A stretch of DNA of 64,000 nt from Bradyrhizobium lupini (GCF_040939785.1 NZ_CP162553.1:6777001-6841000); one strand, 5' to 3'; positions 44,946 through 55,035 are shown, numbered from the stretch's first letter. Notes: generated from the sequence alone by a model not told the origin. Program-made: numbers and translations.

Positions 44946-46615
44946 CGTAGCGACCTGGCGTTCTGAACTTCGGGGGCATCGGTCCCGGCCGACTCGCGTT
45001 CGGCGTGATACTGGTAAGGGCCACGATCCACAAGCGGCTGGATATCGAAGTTGTTCGGCGGCGGCGGCGACGTCGTCGTCCACTCCAGCCCGGTAGCGCC
45101 CCAAGGATTGTTCGGCGCGCGTTTGCCGTGAAGAAGGGACCAGGTCAGGTACATCAGCGGAAGCAGATAAGCGGCGGCCAAAACGGCCGCGCCAGCGGAT
45201 GACATGACGTTGTAGACTTGAAACTCTGCCGGGTAGGTGTGATAGCGCCGCGGCATTCCGAGGTACCCGGCGAAAAATTGCGGCAGGAAAGTCATGTTGA
45301 AGCCGAAATACATCGTGATGGCGGCAAACTGCGCCCAGGACTCCGGGTACATTTTCCCCGTGATCTTTGGCCACCAGAAGTGCAGCGCACCGAAGAAGGC
45401 GGACACCGAACCGCCGACCATGATGTAGTGGAAATGCGCTACGACGAAGTAGGTGTCGGTTACGTGCACGTCGACCGGGATCGACGCCAAAAACAGCCCC
45501 GACAACCCGCCGGTCGTGAACAATCCAACGAACCCGAGGGCATAGAGCATTGGCGAGTTGAAGCTGATCTGTCCTCGGTAGAGCGATGCGGTCCAATTGA
45601 AGACCTTGATTGCCGAAGGTACGGCGATGACGAAGGAAAGGAACGAGAAGATGAGGCTCGCATAGGGCGATTGTCCGGACACGAACATGTGGTGTCCCCA
45701 AACGAAGAAGCCGATCCCCGCGATGGCAATGATGGCATAGACCATGAAGTCGTATCCGAAGAGGCGGCGTCGGGCGAAGCAAGGAATGATCTCGGAAACC
45801 ACTCCCATGGCCGGGAGGACCATGATGTAGACCGCGGGATGCGAGTAGAACCAGAACAGGTGCTGGAAGAGAATGGGATCGCCGCCGCGTGCCGGATCGA
45901 AGATCGGCAGCCCCAACCAGCGCTCTGCGACGACCAGCATCAACGAGATCGCGAGCACGGGAGTCGAGAGCACCATGACGATCGAGGTGGCGTAGATCGA
46001 CCAGACGAACAGCGGCAGTCTGAACCAGGTCATTCCCGGCGCGCGCAACATGTGCGTTGTCGCGATGAAATTCACCCCGGTTGCGATGCTGGCGAAACCC
46101 ACGACGAACACGGCGGCAGCGGCCGTGAGGACGTGCGTGTTGGAGAACATCGTCGAGAACGGGGTGTAGAAGGTCCAACCAGTATCGACGCCTCCCGCTA
46201 TCAGGGTGTAGACCGCGAACACCCCGCCGACCAGCGTCAGGTACCAGCTGAACAGGTTGAGGCGCGGAAAGGCCACATCGGGCGCTCCGATCATCAGCGG
46301 TATCAGGAAGTTGCCGAACGTGTTCGGGATCGACGGCACCAGGAAGAACCAGACCATGATGATGCCGTGGAACGAGAACAGCCGATTGTAGGTATCGGAG
46401 CTCAGAAACCAGCCGTTCGGCACGAACAGCTCGAGGCGGACCGCCGTGATCGCTGCGCCGCCCATGAAGAAGAAGACCGTGATCGTGAGCGCATAGAGTA
46501 TGGCGATGCGCTTGTGATCGGTGGTGGTGAGCCAAGATGCGAGCGTGCTCCCCGCTCGCAGATAGTCCGGACGCGGCGGAAACGGCAGTTCGCCCGCGAG
46601 CACCACGTCACTCAT
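44942..46615 (-). CDS. ctaD: cytochrome c oxidase subunit I, A2-type
   Basis: This 557-residue heme-copper catalytic subunit reduces O2 to water and pumps protons. Heme and CuB ligands are in [40 protein letters not shown] and [14 protein letters not shown]. The YSHPAVY form, with no Glu of the A1 'HPEVY' motif, marks an A2-type D-channel. Twelve or more transmembrane helices are seen. The start at ATG 46615 overlaps the end of ctaC by 8 bases. It is intact and of normal length. Confidence 0.93.
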   Translation of the reverse strand: MSDVVLAGELPFPPRPDYLRAGSTLASWLTTTDHKRIAILYALTITVFFFMGGAAITAVRLELFVPNGWFLSSDTYNRLFSFHGIIMVWFFLVPSIPNTFGNFLIPLMIGAPDVAFPRLNLFSWYLTLVGGVFAVYTLIAGGVDTGWTFYTPFSTMFSNTHVLTAAAAVFVVGFASIATGVNFIATTHMLRAPGMTWFRLPLFVWSIYATSIVMVLSTPVLAISLMLVVAERWLGLPIFDPARGGDPILFQHLFWFYSHPAVYIMVLPAMGVVSEIIPCFARRRLFGYDFMVYAIIAIAGIGFFVWGHHMFVSGQSPYASLIFSFLSFVIAVPSAIKVFNWTASLYRGQISFNSPMLYALGFVGLFTTGGLSGLFLASIPVDVHVTDTYFVVAHFHYIMVGGSVSAFFGALHFWWPKITGKMYPESWAQFAAITMYFGFNMTFLPQFFAGYLGMPRRYHTYPAEFQVYNVMSSAGAAVLAAAYLLPLMYLTWSLLHGKRAPNNPWGATGLEWTTTSPPPPNNFDIQPLVDRGPYQYHAERESAGTDAPEVQNARSLR

Positions 46616-47549
46616 GATCTTGCTCCTGTCCGAGAGAGCGAATGTAGGCGGTCAGACTTTGTACCTCCCCGTCGTCGAGCAGCCCCGCAAAGCTCGGCAT
46701 GAGTGGTTCGAACCCCGCGACGATGTCGCGCTTTGGCTGGAGGATCGAATCCCGGAGATAGGCATCGTCTGCTTTCAGTTGCCGACCGTCCGACAACTGA
46801 ACGGTCCGGCCGTAAAGGCCGTTGAGCTTGGGGGCATGCACGCTGGAAGAAGCTGCGTGGCACCCAGAGCAGCCTTGAGATACGAAGAGTTTGGCGCCGA
46901 GGTGAGCGAGGTCGTCGCCTTCGGGTTGTCTGCTCAACCACCGAGCGTAGTCGTCCTCACCCATGACCGTGATCCGGCCGCGCATCGCTGAATGGTCCGT
47001 GCCGCAATACTCGGCGCACAGCAGCGGGAAAACTCCAAGCTTGGTCGCCTTGAACCAGGTCTCCGTGTTGCGCCCCGGCAGCACGTCCTGCTTGATGCGA
47101 AACGCGGGCACGAAGAACGAGTGAATGACGTCCTGGGACGTCATGACCAGCCGAACCGGCTGTCCGAGCGGAACATGGAGCTCGTCGATTTCACGAGCAC
47201 CGTTCGAGTGCTGTGTTTTCCACATCCATTGTTTGGCGAGCACGTGCACCTCAAGCGCGTTCGTCGGAGCGGTGAGCGCGCCCACATCGGCCGAGGCGGC
47301 CCACCAGAACAGAAATACGAACAGGAACCCGGTCGCGGCCGTCCAGCTCACCTCGAATTCGCGGTTCACGATCTCTGGCAACCGGCCGCGCTTGGCGTTG
47401 GAGCCCCGGCGATAACGGATGGCGAACGTGACGAGCAAGCCGAACACGAGGGCAAGCGTGAGCGCCGACACGACCACCAGAATCGCAAATATCCCATCGA
47501 CGCGAGCGGCGTGCGTGCTTGCCTCCGGCAGGGTAAAAACGGTGGTCAT
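46608..47549 (-). CDS. ctaC: caa3 oxidase subunit II with fused cytochrome c
   Basis: This 313-residue protein starts at ATG 47549 (MTTVFTLPEASTHAARVDGI), overlapping the SCO stop as ATGA. Two transmembrane helices anchor a periplasmic CuA domain with LCAEYCGTDHSAMRG, all CuA ligands present. A C-terminal cytochrome c domain has FVSQGCSGCHAASS (CXXCH) and an axial Met in LMPSFAGLLDDGEV. The fused heme c defines the caa3 type and would take electrons directly from alternative complex III. Confidence 0.92.
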   Translation of the reverse strand: MTTVFTLPEASTHAARVDGIFAILVVVSALTLALVFGLLVTFAIRYRRGSNAKRGRLPEIVNREFEVSWTAATGFLFVFLFWWAASADVGALTAPTNALEVHVLAKQWMWKTQHSNGAREIDELHVPLGQPVRLVMTSQDVIHSFFVPAFRIKQDVLPGRNTETWFKATKLGVFPLLCAEYCGTDHSAMRGRITVMGEDDYARWLSRQPEGDDLAHLGAKLFVSQGCSGCHAASSSVHAPKLNGLYGRTVQLSDGRQLKADDAYLRDSILQPKRDIVAGFEPLMPSFAGLLDDGEVQSLTAYIRSLGQEQDHE

Positions 47550-48316
47550 GTCATCACCCCGGTGCGTCGCGACCGACGGCACATGATGACTATCGCCAAC
47601 CCAAGAAGTGCGACGGTCAATGCGCAGCCGAGCTTCAGGGCGGAGTCGACCCGCCGGGTGTAGATGCCGTGAACCGGATCAAATCCGTAGCAGAGGAGGG
47701 CGATACGGCTCCTCAGTCCGCCCACACTGGCCCCGGCTTCCAGGATCCCGAGTTTGAGATCGAGTGGTTGCAAACCCAGGCTGGAAAACGCACGGGAAAC
47801 GTGACCGTCAGGCGTGAGCGTGAGGAACGCCGCTGGGTGAGCGACCGCGCTATTTTGGCCATCGGTTTGGAGGCGATAACCGATGGCCGTGGTGAGATGG
47901 TCAATGCTTGCCTGGCTACCGACTAGAACCGATACCCCGGGGCCGCCGACTTGTCCGCCGGCGAATCTGCGAGCCGCGGCGGCATCATCCCCTGCATCGA
48001 TCCCGAACACCACGAGGCTGTAGTCGCGCCCGGCCAACAATCCCGTCTGCTGTAGCGCGCTTGCAACGATAGTGAGCGCCGGGCCGCAGATTTGGGTACA
48101 CGTGAAGTCCGCCGGCAGCAGCAAGGTCGGCCTGCCGTCGATTGCGTGGCCAAGGGTCGTTTCATTGCCATCCATGTCCCGAAACTCAAGTGTCGCCGGC
48201 GCCCTGGCTCCTTCAGGTGGCGCCAGTGCAACATCTTTGAGCTGCTGTTCCGTCAAAGCCGACAAGGCGCTCGAGGACCAGACGGCCATGAGTACCGTTA
48301 GCGCAAGCACTCTCAT
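47546..48316 (-). CDS. SCO1/SenC-like copper chaperone with C-terminal membrane anchor
   Basis: This 256-residue protein starts at ATG 48316 with a signal peptide (VLALTVLMAVWSSSALSA). The thioredoxin-like domain has the copper-binding LPADFTCTQICGPALTIVAS (C-x3-C) and a later His in SAVAHPAAFLTLTPDGHVSR. A C-terminal transmembrane helix (KLGCALTVALLGLAIVIM) anchors it to the membrane, which differs from the usual N-terminal anchor. Its place directly before ctaC fits delivery of copper to the CuA site. Confidence 0.85.
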   Translation of the reverse strand: MRVLALTVLMAVWSSSALSALTEQQLKDVALAPPEGARAPATLEFRDMDGNETTLGHAIDGRPTLLLPADFTCTQICGPALTIVASALQQTGLLAGRDYSLVVFGIDAGDDAAAARRFAGGQVGGPGVSVLVGSQASIDHLTTAIGYRLQTDGQNSAVAHPAAFLTLTPDGHVSRAFSSLGLQPLDLKLGILEAGASVGGLRSRIALLCYGFDPVHGIYTRRVDSALKLGCALTVALLGLAIVIMCRRSRRTGVMT

Positions 48317-48720
48317 TGCTGCGCTCCCTTGATGTTCTCGACCTCCGGGGCGTTTGACTTGTCCAGAGGATCGTAACCGCGGTCGCCTCTGGCAATGACG
48401 ATCTCGACGGCCTTCTCAATGGGTATTCTTGCGACACCTCTGCCTCGGTCGATCCAGCTGTACCGAGACAGAGCACTTCGTTCGCTCTGCAATGCATTGG
48501 CGAGGTCCTGGTCCGGGGCAGTTTGGAGGCCGGGCTGCGGGAATTGTCGTTCGATAGGCAGCTTGAAGGCGGCGGGTGCATCTGCCTTAACGTAAAAAAA
48601 GATCGCCACCATGGCCAGGCCGACGAAACCGAGGTAGCCGCCGACGGCAATGAGGATTTTGCGCGTGGCAACGTCGGGAGATTGCGGCAGCGCCCGGCGG
48701 TCCATCTCTTCATTCGGCAT
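48313..48720 (-). CDS. single-pass membrane protein of the ACIII-oxidase operon
   Basis: This 135-residue protein starts at ATG 48720 (MPNEEMDRRALPQSPDVATR), overlapping the end of actF. One transmembrane helix (ILIAVGGYLGFVGLAMVAIF) precedes a periplasmic part with LANALQSERSALSRYSWIDR and GVARIPIEKAVEIVIARG. I recall small proteins with a 'L..Y.WvD...g..RIPI..A..l...rG' motif from other act-sco-cox operons, but they have no assigned role. An assembly factor or accessory subunit linking alternative complex III and the oxidase is a reasonable inference. It overlaps its neighbours at both ends. Confidence 0.7.
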   Translation of the reverse strand: MPNEEMDRRALPQSPDVATRKILIAVGGYLGFVGLAMVAIFFYVKADAPAAFKLPIERQFPQPGLQTAPDQDLANALQSERSALSRYSWIDRGRGVARIPIEKAVEIVIARGDRGYDPLDKSNAPEVENIKGAQQ

Positions 48721-49771
48721 GCTGAGCCTCCAAAGCGGGACTGAGGGCAGCTCCAATCAGAAAAGAACTCATGCCCAAGGCGACCAGCGCACCCATGCCA
48801 CAGGTGAGCACGGCGTCTTGCTGATCAAAGGCAGGAACGATCAGCCAGCAGAAGTGGAGAACGGAGCCGAGCAGCACCAATATGCCGGCCGATTGTAGGC
48901 CGTAACGGCTCCGCCGACACTTGCCTACGATCAAGATGCAGAACGGCAAAGCTGCGCCCAAGGCAAACGCAATGACTATCGTCGCTGCCCAACCCGGAGA
49001 GCTTCGCTTCAGGTACCATGCGGCCTTGTCGGGCAGATCGCCGTACCAAGCGACAACATAGGTCATGAATTCCAGGTAGACGACCCCAAGCAAGACCGCG
49101 AGCAGCAGCGCACCCACATCGGATGCCGCAGACTCATCGAGGGTGGGTGCGGTCAGGAGCGCAACAAAGGCCAGCGTCGCCGCGAGCTGTTGAATCGCAA
49201 TCATCGCCGGAAAGGCAGTCGCGACGTAGTGCGGCTCGACAGAAAGAAACCAGTCCACCGCAACTAGGCTGATGGTAGCGCCGTAGAAGGCAAGTCCCAG
49301 CGCCGCGAGCAGACGGCCACCTTTGGCCAATGCAAACGTGATCCCGAGGACGCACCATCCGCCGAGTGCAACAGCGGCGCGCAAGGCATAGGAAGCCCAG
49401 TTCAGGTACCAGCGTCCAACGTCATGGGCGATGTGCGAACCGTCCAGTGCCCATGGGTAGAGTTGGCCGGACGTCGTCAGCATTGGAAGGAAGGCGATGG
49501 CCACCGCCGCGCACAGCGCGGCGGACGGTCTCAACATTGCGGCCGTTGCGGTGCCCCATTGGCCGCCGGTTAGTGAATGTATCAGCAACAAAATCATGCT
49601 GCCGATCGGCACGCAACTCCAGATGGCGAACGCGAGCAGCCATCCCTGAGAGAGGACCGGTGTCCTGTATCCGGCTGCGACGATCAGAGCGACACTCAGC
49701 AGCAGAATTCCCGAGACGGCTGGAAGCCGGCGCAGATTATGGAAGCTAACGATTGTCGCATCTGAGTTCAT
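48710..49771 (-). CDS. actF: alternative complex III subunit ActF
   Basis: This 353-residue polytopic inner-membrane protein starts at ATG 49771 (MNSDATIVSFHNLRRLPAVS), coupled by ATGA to actE. About ten hydrophobic segments are seen, such as GILLLSVALIVAAGYRTPVL, WYLNWASYALRAAVALGGW and VGALLLAVLLGVVYLEFMTY. It is a distant NrfD-like protein as known for ActF, probably forming the second quinone-side or proton-path subunit of the complex. It is intact. Confidence 0.85.
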   Translation of the reverse strand: MNSDATIVSFHNLRRLPAVSGILLLSVALIVAAGYRTPVLSQGWLLAFAIWSCVPIGSMILLLIHSLTGGQWGTATAAMLRPSAALCAAVAIAFLPMLTTSGQLYPWALDGSHIAHDVGRWYLNWASYALRAAVALGGWCVLGITFALAKGGRLLAALGLAFYGATISLVAVDWFLSVEPHYVATAFPAMIAIQQLAATLAFVALLTAPTLDESAASDVGALLLAVLLGVVYLEFMTYVVAWYGDLPDKAAWYLKRSSPGWAATIVIAFALGAALPFCILIVGKCRRSRYGLQSAGILVLLGSVLHFCWLIVPAFDQQDAVLTCGMGALVALGMSSFLIGAALSPALEAQHAE

Positions 49772-50295
49772 GGCAACCTGCTTCGTAGCTCGGGAGCATC
49801 CGCTACCTTCGCGCCCTGAGATTCCTGAAGTGCCCTTATGTAGGCCACGATCGCCCACCGGTCGTTTGGATCAACCCGGGCGGCGTACGAGTACATCACC
49901 CCGTAGCCATTGGTGATCACGTGGAAAAAGTGCTCGGCGGGCGCGGCCCGAAGTCTGCTATCGTGGTAGGATGGCGGCGCCGGAAACCCGCGCTGCACGA
50001 TCATTCCGTTGCCCGTTCCGGACAGCCCGTGGCACGGTGAACAATAGATGTCGTAGCGCTCGCGGCCACGCGCGAGCAGCCTCGCGTCGATCGGCGGGCG
50101 CTGCTGCGCTTGCCTTTGACGTTCGATGTCTCCCTGCGCCACGGCGCCCTCCGGCAGTGGCTGTGCTTCGGTCCGATTTTCGAACAGAGCCGCGCGCGAA
50201 AAGGTTCCATATCGCCGCTGCTGTGTCATCGAAATGTCGTTGCAGCCGGAAAGCAGCAGTGCCAGCGTCAGCGGGATTGCCAGGCGACCGATCAT
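49768..50295 (-). CDS. actE: alternative complex III subunit ActE (monoheme cytochrome c lipoprotein)
   Basis: This 175-residue protein starts at ATG 50295 (MIGRLAIPLTLALLLSGCND), a lipoprotein signal with the lipobox LLSGC. The heme c site is YDIYCSPCHGLSGTGNGM (CXXCH). The axial Met is probably in the segment ending GYGVMYSYAARVDPNDRW, typical for ActE. It is membrane-anchored on the periplasmic side and passes electrons towards the oxidase cytochrome. Coupled by ATGA to actD and actF. Confidence 0.88.
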   Translation of the reverse strand: MIGRLAIPLTLALLLSGCNDISMTQQRRYGTFSRAALFENRTEAQPLPEGAVAQGDIERQRQAQQRPPIDARLLARGRERYDIYCSPCHGLSGTGNGMIVQRGFPAPPSYHDSRLRAAPAEHFFHVITNGYGVMYSYAARVDPNDRWAIVAYIRALQESQGAKVADAPELRSRLP

Positions 50296-50819
50296 GGCGC
50301 ACGCACTTCCGTGACTCTCGTTGCGCCGGCCGTCCGAAGCAGGTGGCGGAGCTCGAGCGTGGTCTCGTCGCTCTCTCCGCGCGCGAGCAGGAAGTAGTGG
50401 TCCTGCGAAGCCCGTTCGAAGCCGGGGATGTCGAACAATGGATTGTGGAGCTTCGGCAACCCCGTTGACCACAGCAGAGCGATGAATCCGGCGAGGGCAG
50501 CTGCGAAGATCCCGACTTCAAAGGGTACGAGGAGAAAAACCGGCCACGAGTTCAATGGGCGCCCGCCGCTGTTGATGGGATAGTCGACGACGGCGCTGTA
50601 CCACTGCAGGGCGAAGGCGAACACTGCCGTGGAGAACCCGGCCAAAAGCATCGTGACCGGAGTAGCGGAGCGCCGGGCGGGGATCAGCTGCTCGAGATCC
50701 TCGACGGGGAAGGGGGCGAAAGCATCGAGAAGGCCACAATCGGAACGGACTTTCAGGCTCCGAGCGGCGCCAATCAGAGTAGCGGCATCCGGAAATTCTG
50801 CCAGGAGAGGCCCACTCAT
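50292..50819 (-). CDS. actD: alternative complex III subunit ActD
   Basis: This 175-residue protein starts at ATG 50819 (MSGPLLAEFPDAATLIGAAR). The N-terminal soluble part is followed by two transmembrane helices (VTMLLAGFSTAVFAFALQWY and VFLLVPFEVGIFAAALAGFI) around the family-typical WYSAVVDYPINSGGRPLNSW (DUF3341). It is a structural membrane subunit of the complex without cofactors. It is coupled by ATGA at both ends. Confidence 0.9.
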   Translation of the reverse strand: MSGPLLAEFPDAATLIGAARSLKVRSDCGLLDAFAPFPVEDLEQLIPARRSATPVTMLLAGFSTAVFAFALQWYSAVVDYPINSGGRPLNSWPVFLLVPFEVGIFAAALAGFIALLWSTGLPKLHNPLFDIPGFERASQDHYFLLARGESDETTLELRHLLRTAGATRVTEVRAP

Positions 50820-52183
50820 GCCACGTTCTCCCGGTGCGCGAGCTCGCGCATGTCGAACATCGAAACCGCAGGGATCAGCCGCACGAAGATGAGGAACAAA
50901 AACGCAAAGAAGCCCAGCGGTGCAATGACGAACGCCAAGTCCCAGATGGTGAAGTGAAACACCCGCCAAAGGCTCGGCATGTATCCATGAGAGAGTGTAT
51001 TCCAGACGATCAAAATGCGCTCAAGCCACATCCCGATGTTGATTGCGATCGCAATCGCAAATAGGGCGGCAAGGGACCTTCGCACGCGAGGAAACCAGAG
51101 CGCCTGGGGCAGGACGACATTGCAGGTCAGCAGCGCCCAGAACAGCGGTGCATAAGTCCCGGTAAACTCAAAAGCGACGAGACTGCGGTCGCTGCGGGCG
51201 CCCCCGTACCAGCCCATGAACCATTCCGTTGCGTAGGAATAGCCCATCACGATCGAGGACATCAGCAAGACACGACCGATGACGTCGAAGTGCTTGCGCG
51301 TTATGATGGCTTGAAGTCCGAACCCCCAGCGGATCGCCAAGGCAAGCACAACGACCATGGCGAACCCGGAGTACATCGCGCCCACGACGAAGTACGGCGG
51401 AAAAATGCTCTCCTGCCAGCCCGGCATCAGGCTTGCGGCGAAATCCAGCCCGACGATGGAATGCACCGAGCAAACCAGCGGTACCCCGAGTGCTGCCATC
51501 GTCGTATGAAGGATCCTCAGGGCACGCCAGTGCCGCAGCGAGCCGCTCCACCCGAGTGCAAAGGCCCCGTAGAGCAGCTGACCCGTGCGCGACCTCGTCC
51601 GATCGCGCATGGTTGCGAGGTCCGGAATGAGGCTGACGTACCAGAATAGGATCGAGAACAGCAAATAACTGATGATCGCCCAAAAATCCCAAACGAGCGC
51701 GCTCCGCCACTGCGGCCACAGCGACATCGTGTTGGGGTAGGGCGCCAACCAGTAGGCGTAGATCGGTCGTCCGAGATGCACGATAGGCATGAGCCCCGCA
51801 ATGGCGACCGCGAACAGCGTCATGGCCTCTGCGAACCGGTTGATCGAGGCGCGCCATCGCTGCCGCGTCAGCAACAGCATTGCCGAGATCAGCGTGCCTG
51901 CATTGCCGATGCCGATCCACCACACGTAGTCGGCAATCGCAACGCCCCACACGACAGTGGAATTGACCCCCCAGACACCGATGCCCTCGTAAAACACCCA
52001 GACGATTGCTGCCAGAAGCCACGCGACGAAGGGCGCGCTGACCAGGAGAGCAATCCACCAGAACTTTCCCGGGCTTGCGAACAGAGGCGCCGTCACAGCT
52101 TGCGTGATCTCGACGTCGCTGGCCCGGTACGCAGAAACCCAAGGCGCCGGCGCGGCCGCATTCGGTTCGAGGACATCGCTCAT
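50816..52183 (-). CDS. actC: alternative complex III subunit ActC (NrfD-type)
   Basis: This 455-residue polytopic membrane protein has about ten helices in the NrfD family. Examples are WWIALLVSAPFVAWLLAAIV, VAIADYVWWIGIGNAGTLIS and WQESIFPPYFVVGAMYSGFA. It forms the quinol-oxidising membrane core together with ActB, and NrfD proteins bind the quinone near the Fe-S subunit. The start at ATG 52183 overlaps the actB end as ATGA. It is intact and of normal length. Confidence 0.92.
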   Translation of the reverse strand: MSDVLEPNAAAPAPWVSAYRASDVEITQAVTAPLFASPGKFWWIALLVSAPFVAWLLAAIVWVFYEGIGVWGVNSTVVWGVAIADYVWWIGIGNAGTLISAMLLLTRQRWRASINRFAEAMTLFAVAIAGLMPIVHLGRPIYAYWLAPYPNTMSLWPQWRSALVWDFWAIISYLLFSILFWYVSLIPDLATMRDRTRSRTGQLLYGAFALGWSGSLRHWRALRILHTTMAALGVPLVCSVHSIVGLDFAASLMPGWQESIFPPYFVVGAMYSGFAMVVVLALAIRWGFGLQAIITRKHFDVIGRVLLMSSIVMGYSYATEWFMGWYGGARSDRSLVAFEFTGTYAPLFWALLTCNVVLPQALWFPRVRRSLAALFAIAIAINIGMWLERILIVWNTLSHGYMPSLWRVFHFTIWDLAFVIAPLGFFAFLFLIFVRLIPAVSMFDMRELAHRENVA

Positions 52184-55035
52184 TTGCCGTCCCCCCCGGT
52201 TGGAGGATTGCGAACGTCGGCGAGGTAGGTCGTGCGGGGACGCGTGTCCAAATGCCCAAGCAGGGCGTAGTGTCGAGGATCAGACTTGCGCCCATTGACG
52301 CTGGATCCATCCTGATTGAGATCGCCAAATACGATCGCCCCGGTGGGACATGCGTTCTGGCACGCGGTGCGGACTTCGTCGGTGCCGATTGTCCGATCAT
52401 CGCGCTCTGCCGCTCGTCGTGCCGAACTGATCCGCTGGACGCAGTAAGTACACTTCTCCATGACGCCACGAGCGCGCACCGTGACCTCCGGATTCTTTTG
52501 AGCGAGATAGGATTCGAAGCCGAGGTTGGCGTACTCCTGGCCGTCGGCGTACCCCCGAAAATTGAACCGACGTACCTTGTAGGGGCAATTGGCCTCGCAG
52601 AACCGCGTGCCGATGCACCTGTTGTAGACCTGTGCGTTGAGCCCTTCGCTATCGTGAACCGAAGCAGCGACAGGGCACACAGGCTCACACGGGGCGTGCT
52701 CGCAATGCATGCACGGGACCGGCTGGAAACCGAGCGCCGGATTGGTCGCTGTTCCATGATCGTAGGCGTCCACCCGCAACCAGTGCATGTCTCGCCCACG
52801 AGCGACCTCTTCCGGGCCGACCACGGGCACATTGTTCTCGGCTTGACACGCGACGACGCATGCATTGCAGCCGATGCACACCGAGGTGTCGATGACCATG
52901 GCCCAAGCGTTTCCATCGCCGCTGCGAGGCGGTGCTTCCGGCAGCAAACTGGGGGGGCGCTCCGCTTCCGGAGCAGAGAGCGTCCTTGCAGCAACGGCGA
53001 CTTTGCGCACCGGGTAGAGCTCGGAAACATAGTCCGAAGCGCGGACGATATTCTGGGTTGTGAGCGGTTCTTGATTTCGGCCGGTCCTTGTGATGACGGC
53101 TTCCGCGATGGTCCATGGGCTTTTTGTGGTCCGAAGCCGAGTTGCATCGCATCCGATGCCATTTCCGATAGCGCCGGCGCGATGGCGGCCATAGCCGAGC
53201 GTCAGACAACCGACACCCAGGGCAGCACTCGGCTCTACAAGCACGGGGGCCTCGATCGTGGCCCCGCCTGATCGGATCGAGATGACCTCGCCGACGGAGA
53301 CACCGAGCTGCCGAGCATCTTCAGGGTTGAGCGCGAGAGCGTTGCCCCAGACCTGTTTTGTCAGGGGCTTCGGACATTCTTGCAGCCAGGCATTGTTTGC
53401 GAACGAACCATCCCAGATACTTGGATCGGGCTGCAGCACCACCTGGAATTCGGACGCGGCACGAGGTTCCGGCATCTGCGGTAGTTTGGGCTCTGCAGGT
53501 CGCAACGGGTCCGCCGCACTGCCGGCGATGACACCATCGTGAAGCGCGCGTGTCCACCAGGTCTCGAAGTCAGCTCCGGCCTGCGCCTGCCAAGTCCGTC
53601 GAACGAGATCGCGCGGCGAGGCCATATCGCCGTTCGTGAGAAGCGCAATGTATTCGTGCTCCGTATGGCTGCGATAGAGCGGTCGGATCAGCGGCTGAAC
53701 CAGACTGGCTGTCCCGTCGATGCTACGCAGATCAGACCAGGCCTCGAGTGGATGGCTCAGGGGAACGTGCCAGTTTGAAAGCTCTGCGGTCTCGTCCGCA
53801 TAGCAGCCGGCGTGCAGTCGAAACGGCGCTTTTCTGGAAGCGTCGGAGAAATTGAGATCGGCAGGAGCGTCGTACACAGGGTTGACGCCGAGCGTGACGA
53901 GCTGATCGACGCCGCCCCCTTTCAGATCGCGAACCAGTTCATCGAGCGCTTGGGGCTGGCGCCCGGCAGGTGTGCGGCCCACTGGATCAATGAGGTCCAC
54001 TGGCGCATTGAGGCGAGCGTTGATCCAGTGCACGACCGCGTGGGCTTCGGCGGAAAGCGTTCGGCCCGCGAGAACGATGGCGCTGCCGGGACTGGAGTTC
54101 AGATCGGCGCTAATTTTCCGCACGAGTTCTTTCAAATGATCGGGCACCGCGGCGTCCCGGACAGCTGCGCCAAGCGACTTGGCAATCGCGAGCGCCACTT
54201 CGCCGATGATCGCCGGCCGGAGGGCGAGCCGATGATCAGCTTTCGCCCCGGTTAGCGTCGGGGCCGCCTCAAGGCAGTAAAAACGCGAGAAGCCCTCGTT
54301 CTGCGGCTGACGGCGCTCGGCAAATCCCCTTGCGCTTCGGAGTTGATCCGGACCATGGCCCAGCGGGTCGGCACCAAGCGCGATTACCACGCGCGCGCGC
54401 GCGAGGTGTGGCACTGTCTCGATGTCTCGTCCGTAGGCCAACATTGCGCCGGCGCGGGCACTGCCATCGTCGGCGGGATCATAGGCATGCCACGCGGCTT
54501 TCGGAAATTGCCCTAGCAGATCGTCGATCTGTCGTAGCAGGGTGGGCGAACTCACCCGACCTGTGACAAGTCGTAGCCCCTCGCCACTGCGTTGCTTGAG
54601 CAGTCGGTTCTGGCCAAGCACAGCTGCGCGGAATGCCTCAGCCGGAGCGATGGCCCCTTCGTGAAGCGTTGTCCGCGAGCGGTCCGGATCGTAGAGGGAC
54701 AAAACGGCGGCCTCCATGAACACGTCGGTCGCACCGAGGCTCGCAGGATGCTTAGGGTTGCCTTCGACCTTGATCGGGCGCCCGTCGACGGAACTAACGA
54801 GCACTCCACGCCCGTAGCCCGAGAGCGCCAGAGTGGTCGCAAATTTCAAGGGCTCGCCCGGCACAAGGCGGTCCGGCATTCTCACGTAAGGAATTATCTG
54901 TTCGTCCGGACGGCTACAAGCGGCCAGTCCCGACGCGACGCCAGCTGCGAGGAAGCTCAATGCCTGCCGGCGGTCCAGCTCGGGGCGGGCTACGCGTGAG
55001 ACCCGTTTGACGGGCAACTCATCTACCTGTGACAT
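52180..55035 (-). CDS. actB: alternative complex III subunit ActB (Fe-S/molybdopterin-like)
   Basis: This 951-residue periplasmic subunit starts at ATG 55035 (MSQVDELPVKRVSRVARPEL), inside the end of actA. A Tat-like signal (RRQALSFLAAGVASGLAAC) ends in a lipobox-type Cys. Residues about 50-690 resemble molybdopterin oxidoreductases, though ActB is known to lack the cofactor. The C-terminal ferredoxin part has Cys clusters for several Fe-S centres: CIGCNACVVACQAENN, CMHCEHAPCEPVCPV, CIGTRFCEANCPYKVRRF, CTYCVQRI and CQNACPTG. It conducts electrons from ActC towards the hemes of ActA. It is intact. Confidence 0.92.
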   Translation of the reverse strand: MSQVDELPVKRVSRVARPELDRRQALSFLAAGVASGLAACSRPDEQIIPYVRMPDRLVPGEPLKFATTLALSGYGRGVLVSSVDGRPIKVEGNPKHPASLGATDVFMEAAVLSLYDPDRSRTTLHEGAIAPAEAFRAAVLGQNRLLKQRSGEGLRLVTGRVSSPTLLRQIDDLLGQFPKAAWHAYDPADDGSARAGAMLAYGRDIETVPHLARARVVIALGADPLGHGPDQLRSARGFAERRQPQNEGFSRFYCLEAAPTLTGAKADHRLALRPAIIGEVALAIAKSLGAAVRDAAVPDHLKELVRKISADLNSSPGSAIVLAGRTLSAEAHAVVHWINARLNAPVDLIDPVGRTPAGRQPQALDELVRDLKGGGVDQLVTLGVNPVYDAPADLNFSDASRKAPFRLHAGCYADETAELSNWHVPLSHPLEAWSDLRSIDGTASLVQPLIRPLYRSHTEHEYIALLTNGDMASPRDLVRRTWQAQAGADFETWWTRALHDGVIAGSAADPLRPAEPKLPQMPEPRAASEFQVVLQPDPSIWDGSFANNAWLQECPKPLTKQVWGNALALNPEDARQLGVSVGEVISIRSGGATIEAPVLVEPSAALGVGCLTLGYGRHRAGAIGNGIGCDATRLRTTKSPWTIAEAVITRTGRNQEPLTTQNIVRASDYVSELYPVRKVAVAARTLSAPEAERPPSLLPEAPPRSGDGNAWAMVIDTSVCIGCNACVVACQAENNVPVVGPEEVARGRDMHWLRVDAYDHGTATNPALGFQPVPCMHCEHAPCEPVCPVAASVHDSEGLNAQVYNRCIGTRFCEANCPYKVRRFNFRGYADGQEYANLGFESYLAQKNPEVTVRARGVMEKCTYCVQRISSARRAAERDDRTIGTDEVRTACQNACPTGAIVFGDLNQDGSSVNGRKSDPRHYALLGHLDTRPRTTYLADVRNPPTGGDGK

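Noticed and set aside
45218..46702. 494-residue open frame on the + strand antisense to ctaC/ctaD
   Set aside because: It mirrors codon bias of the intact oxidase gene and is full of Arg/Glu/His low-complexity sequence. No start signal or motif.
51168..53192. 674-residue open frame on the minus strand across actB/actC
   Set aside because: It is another frame of two intact act genes, Ser/Arg-rich without any domain. GC-rich third positions explain the lack of stops.
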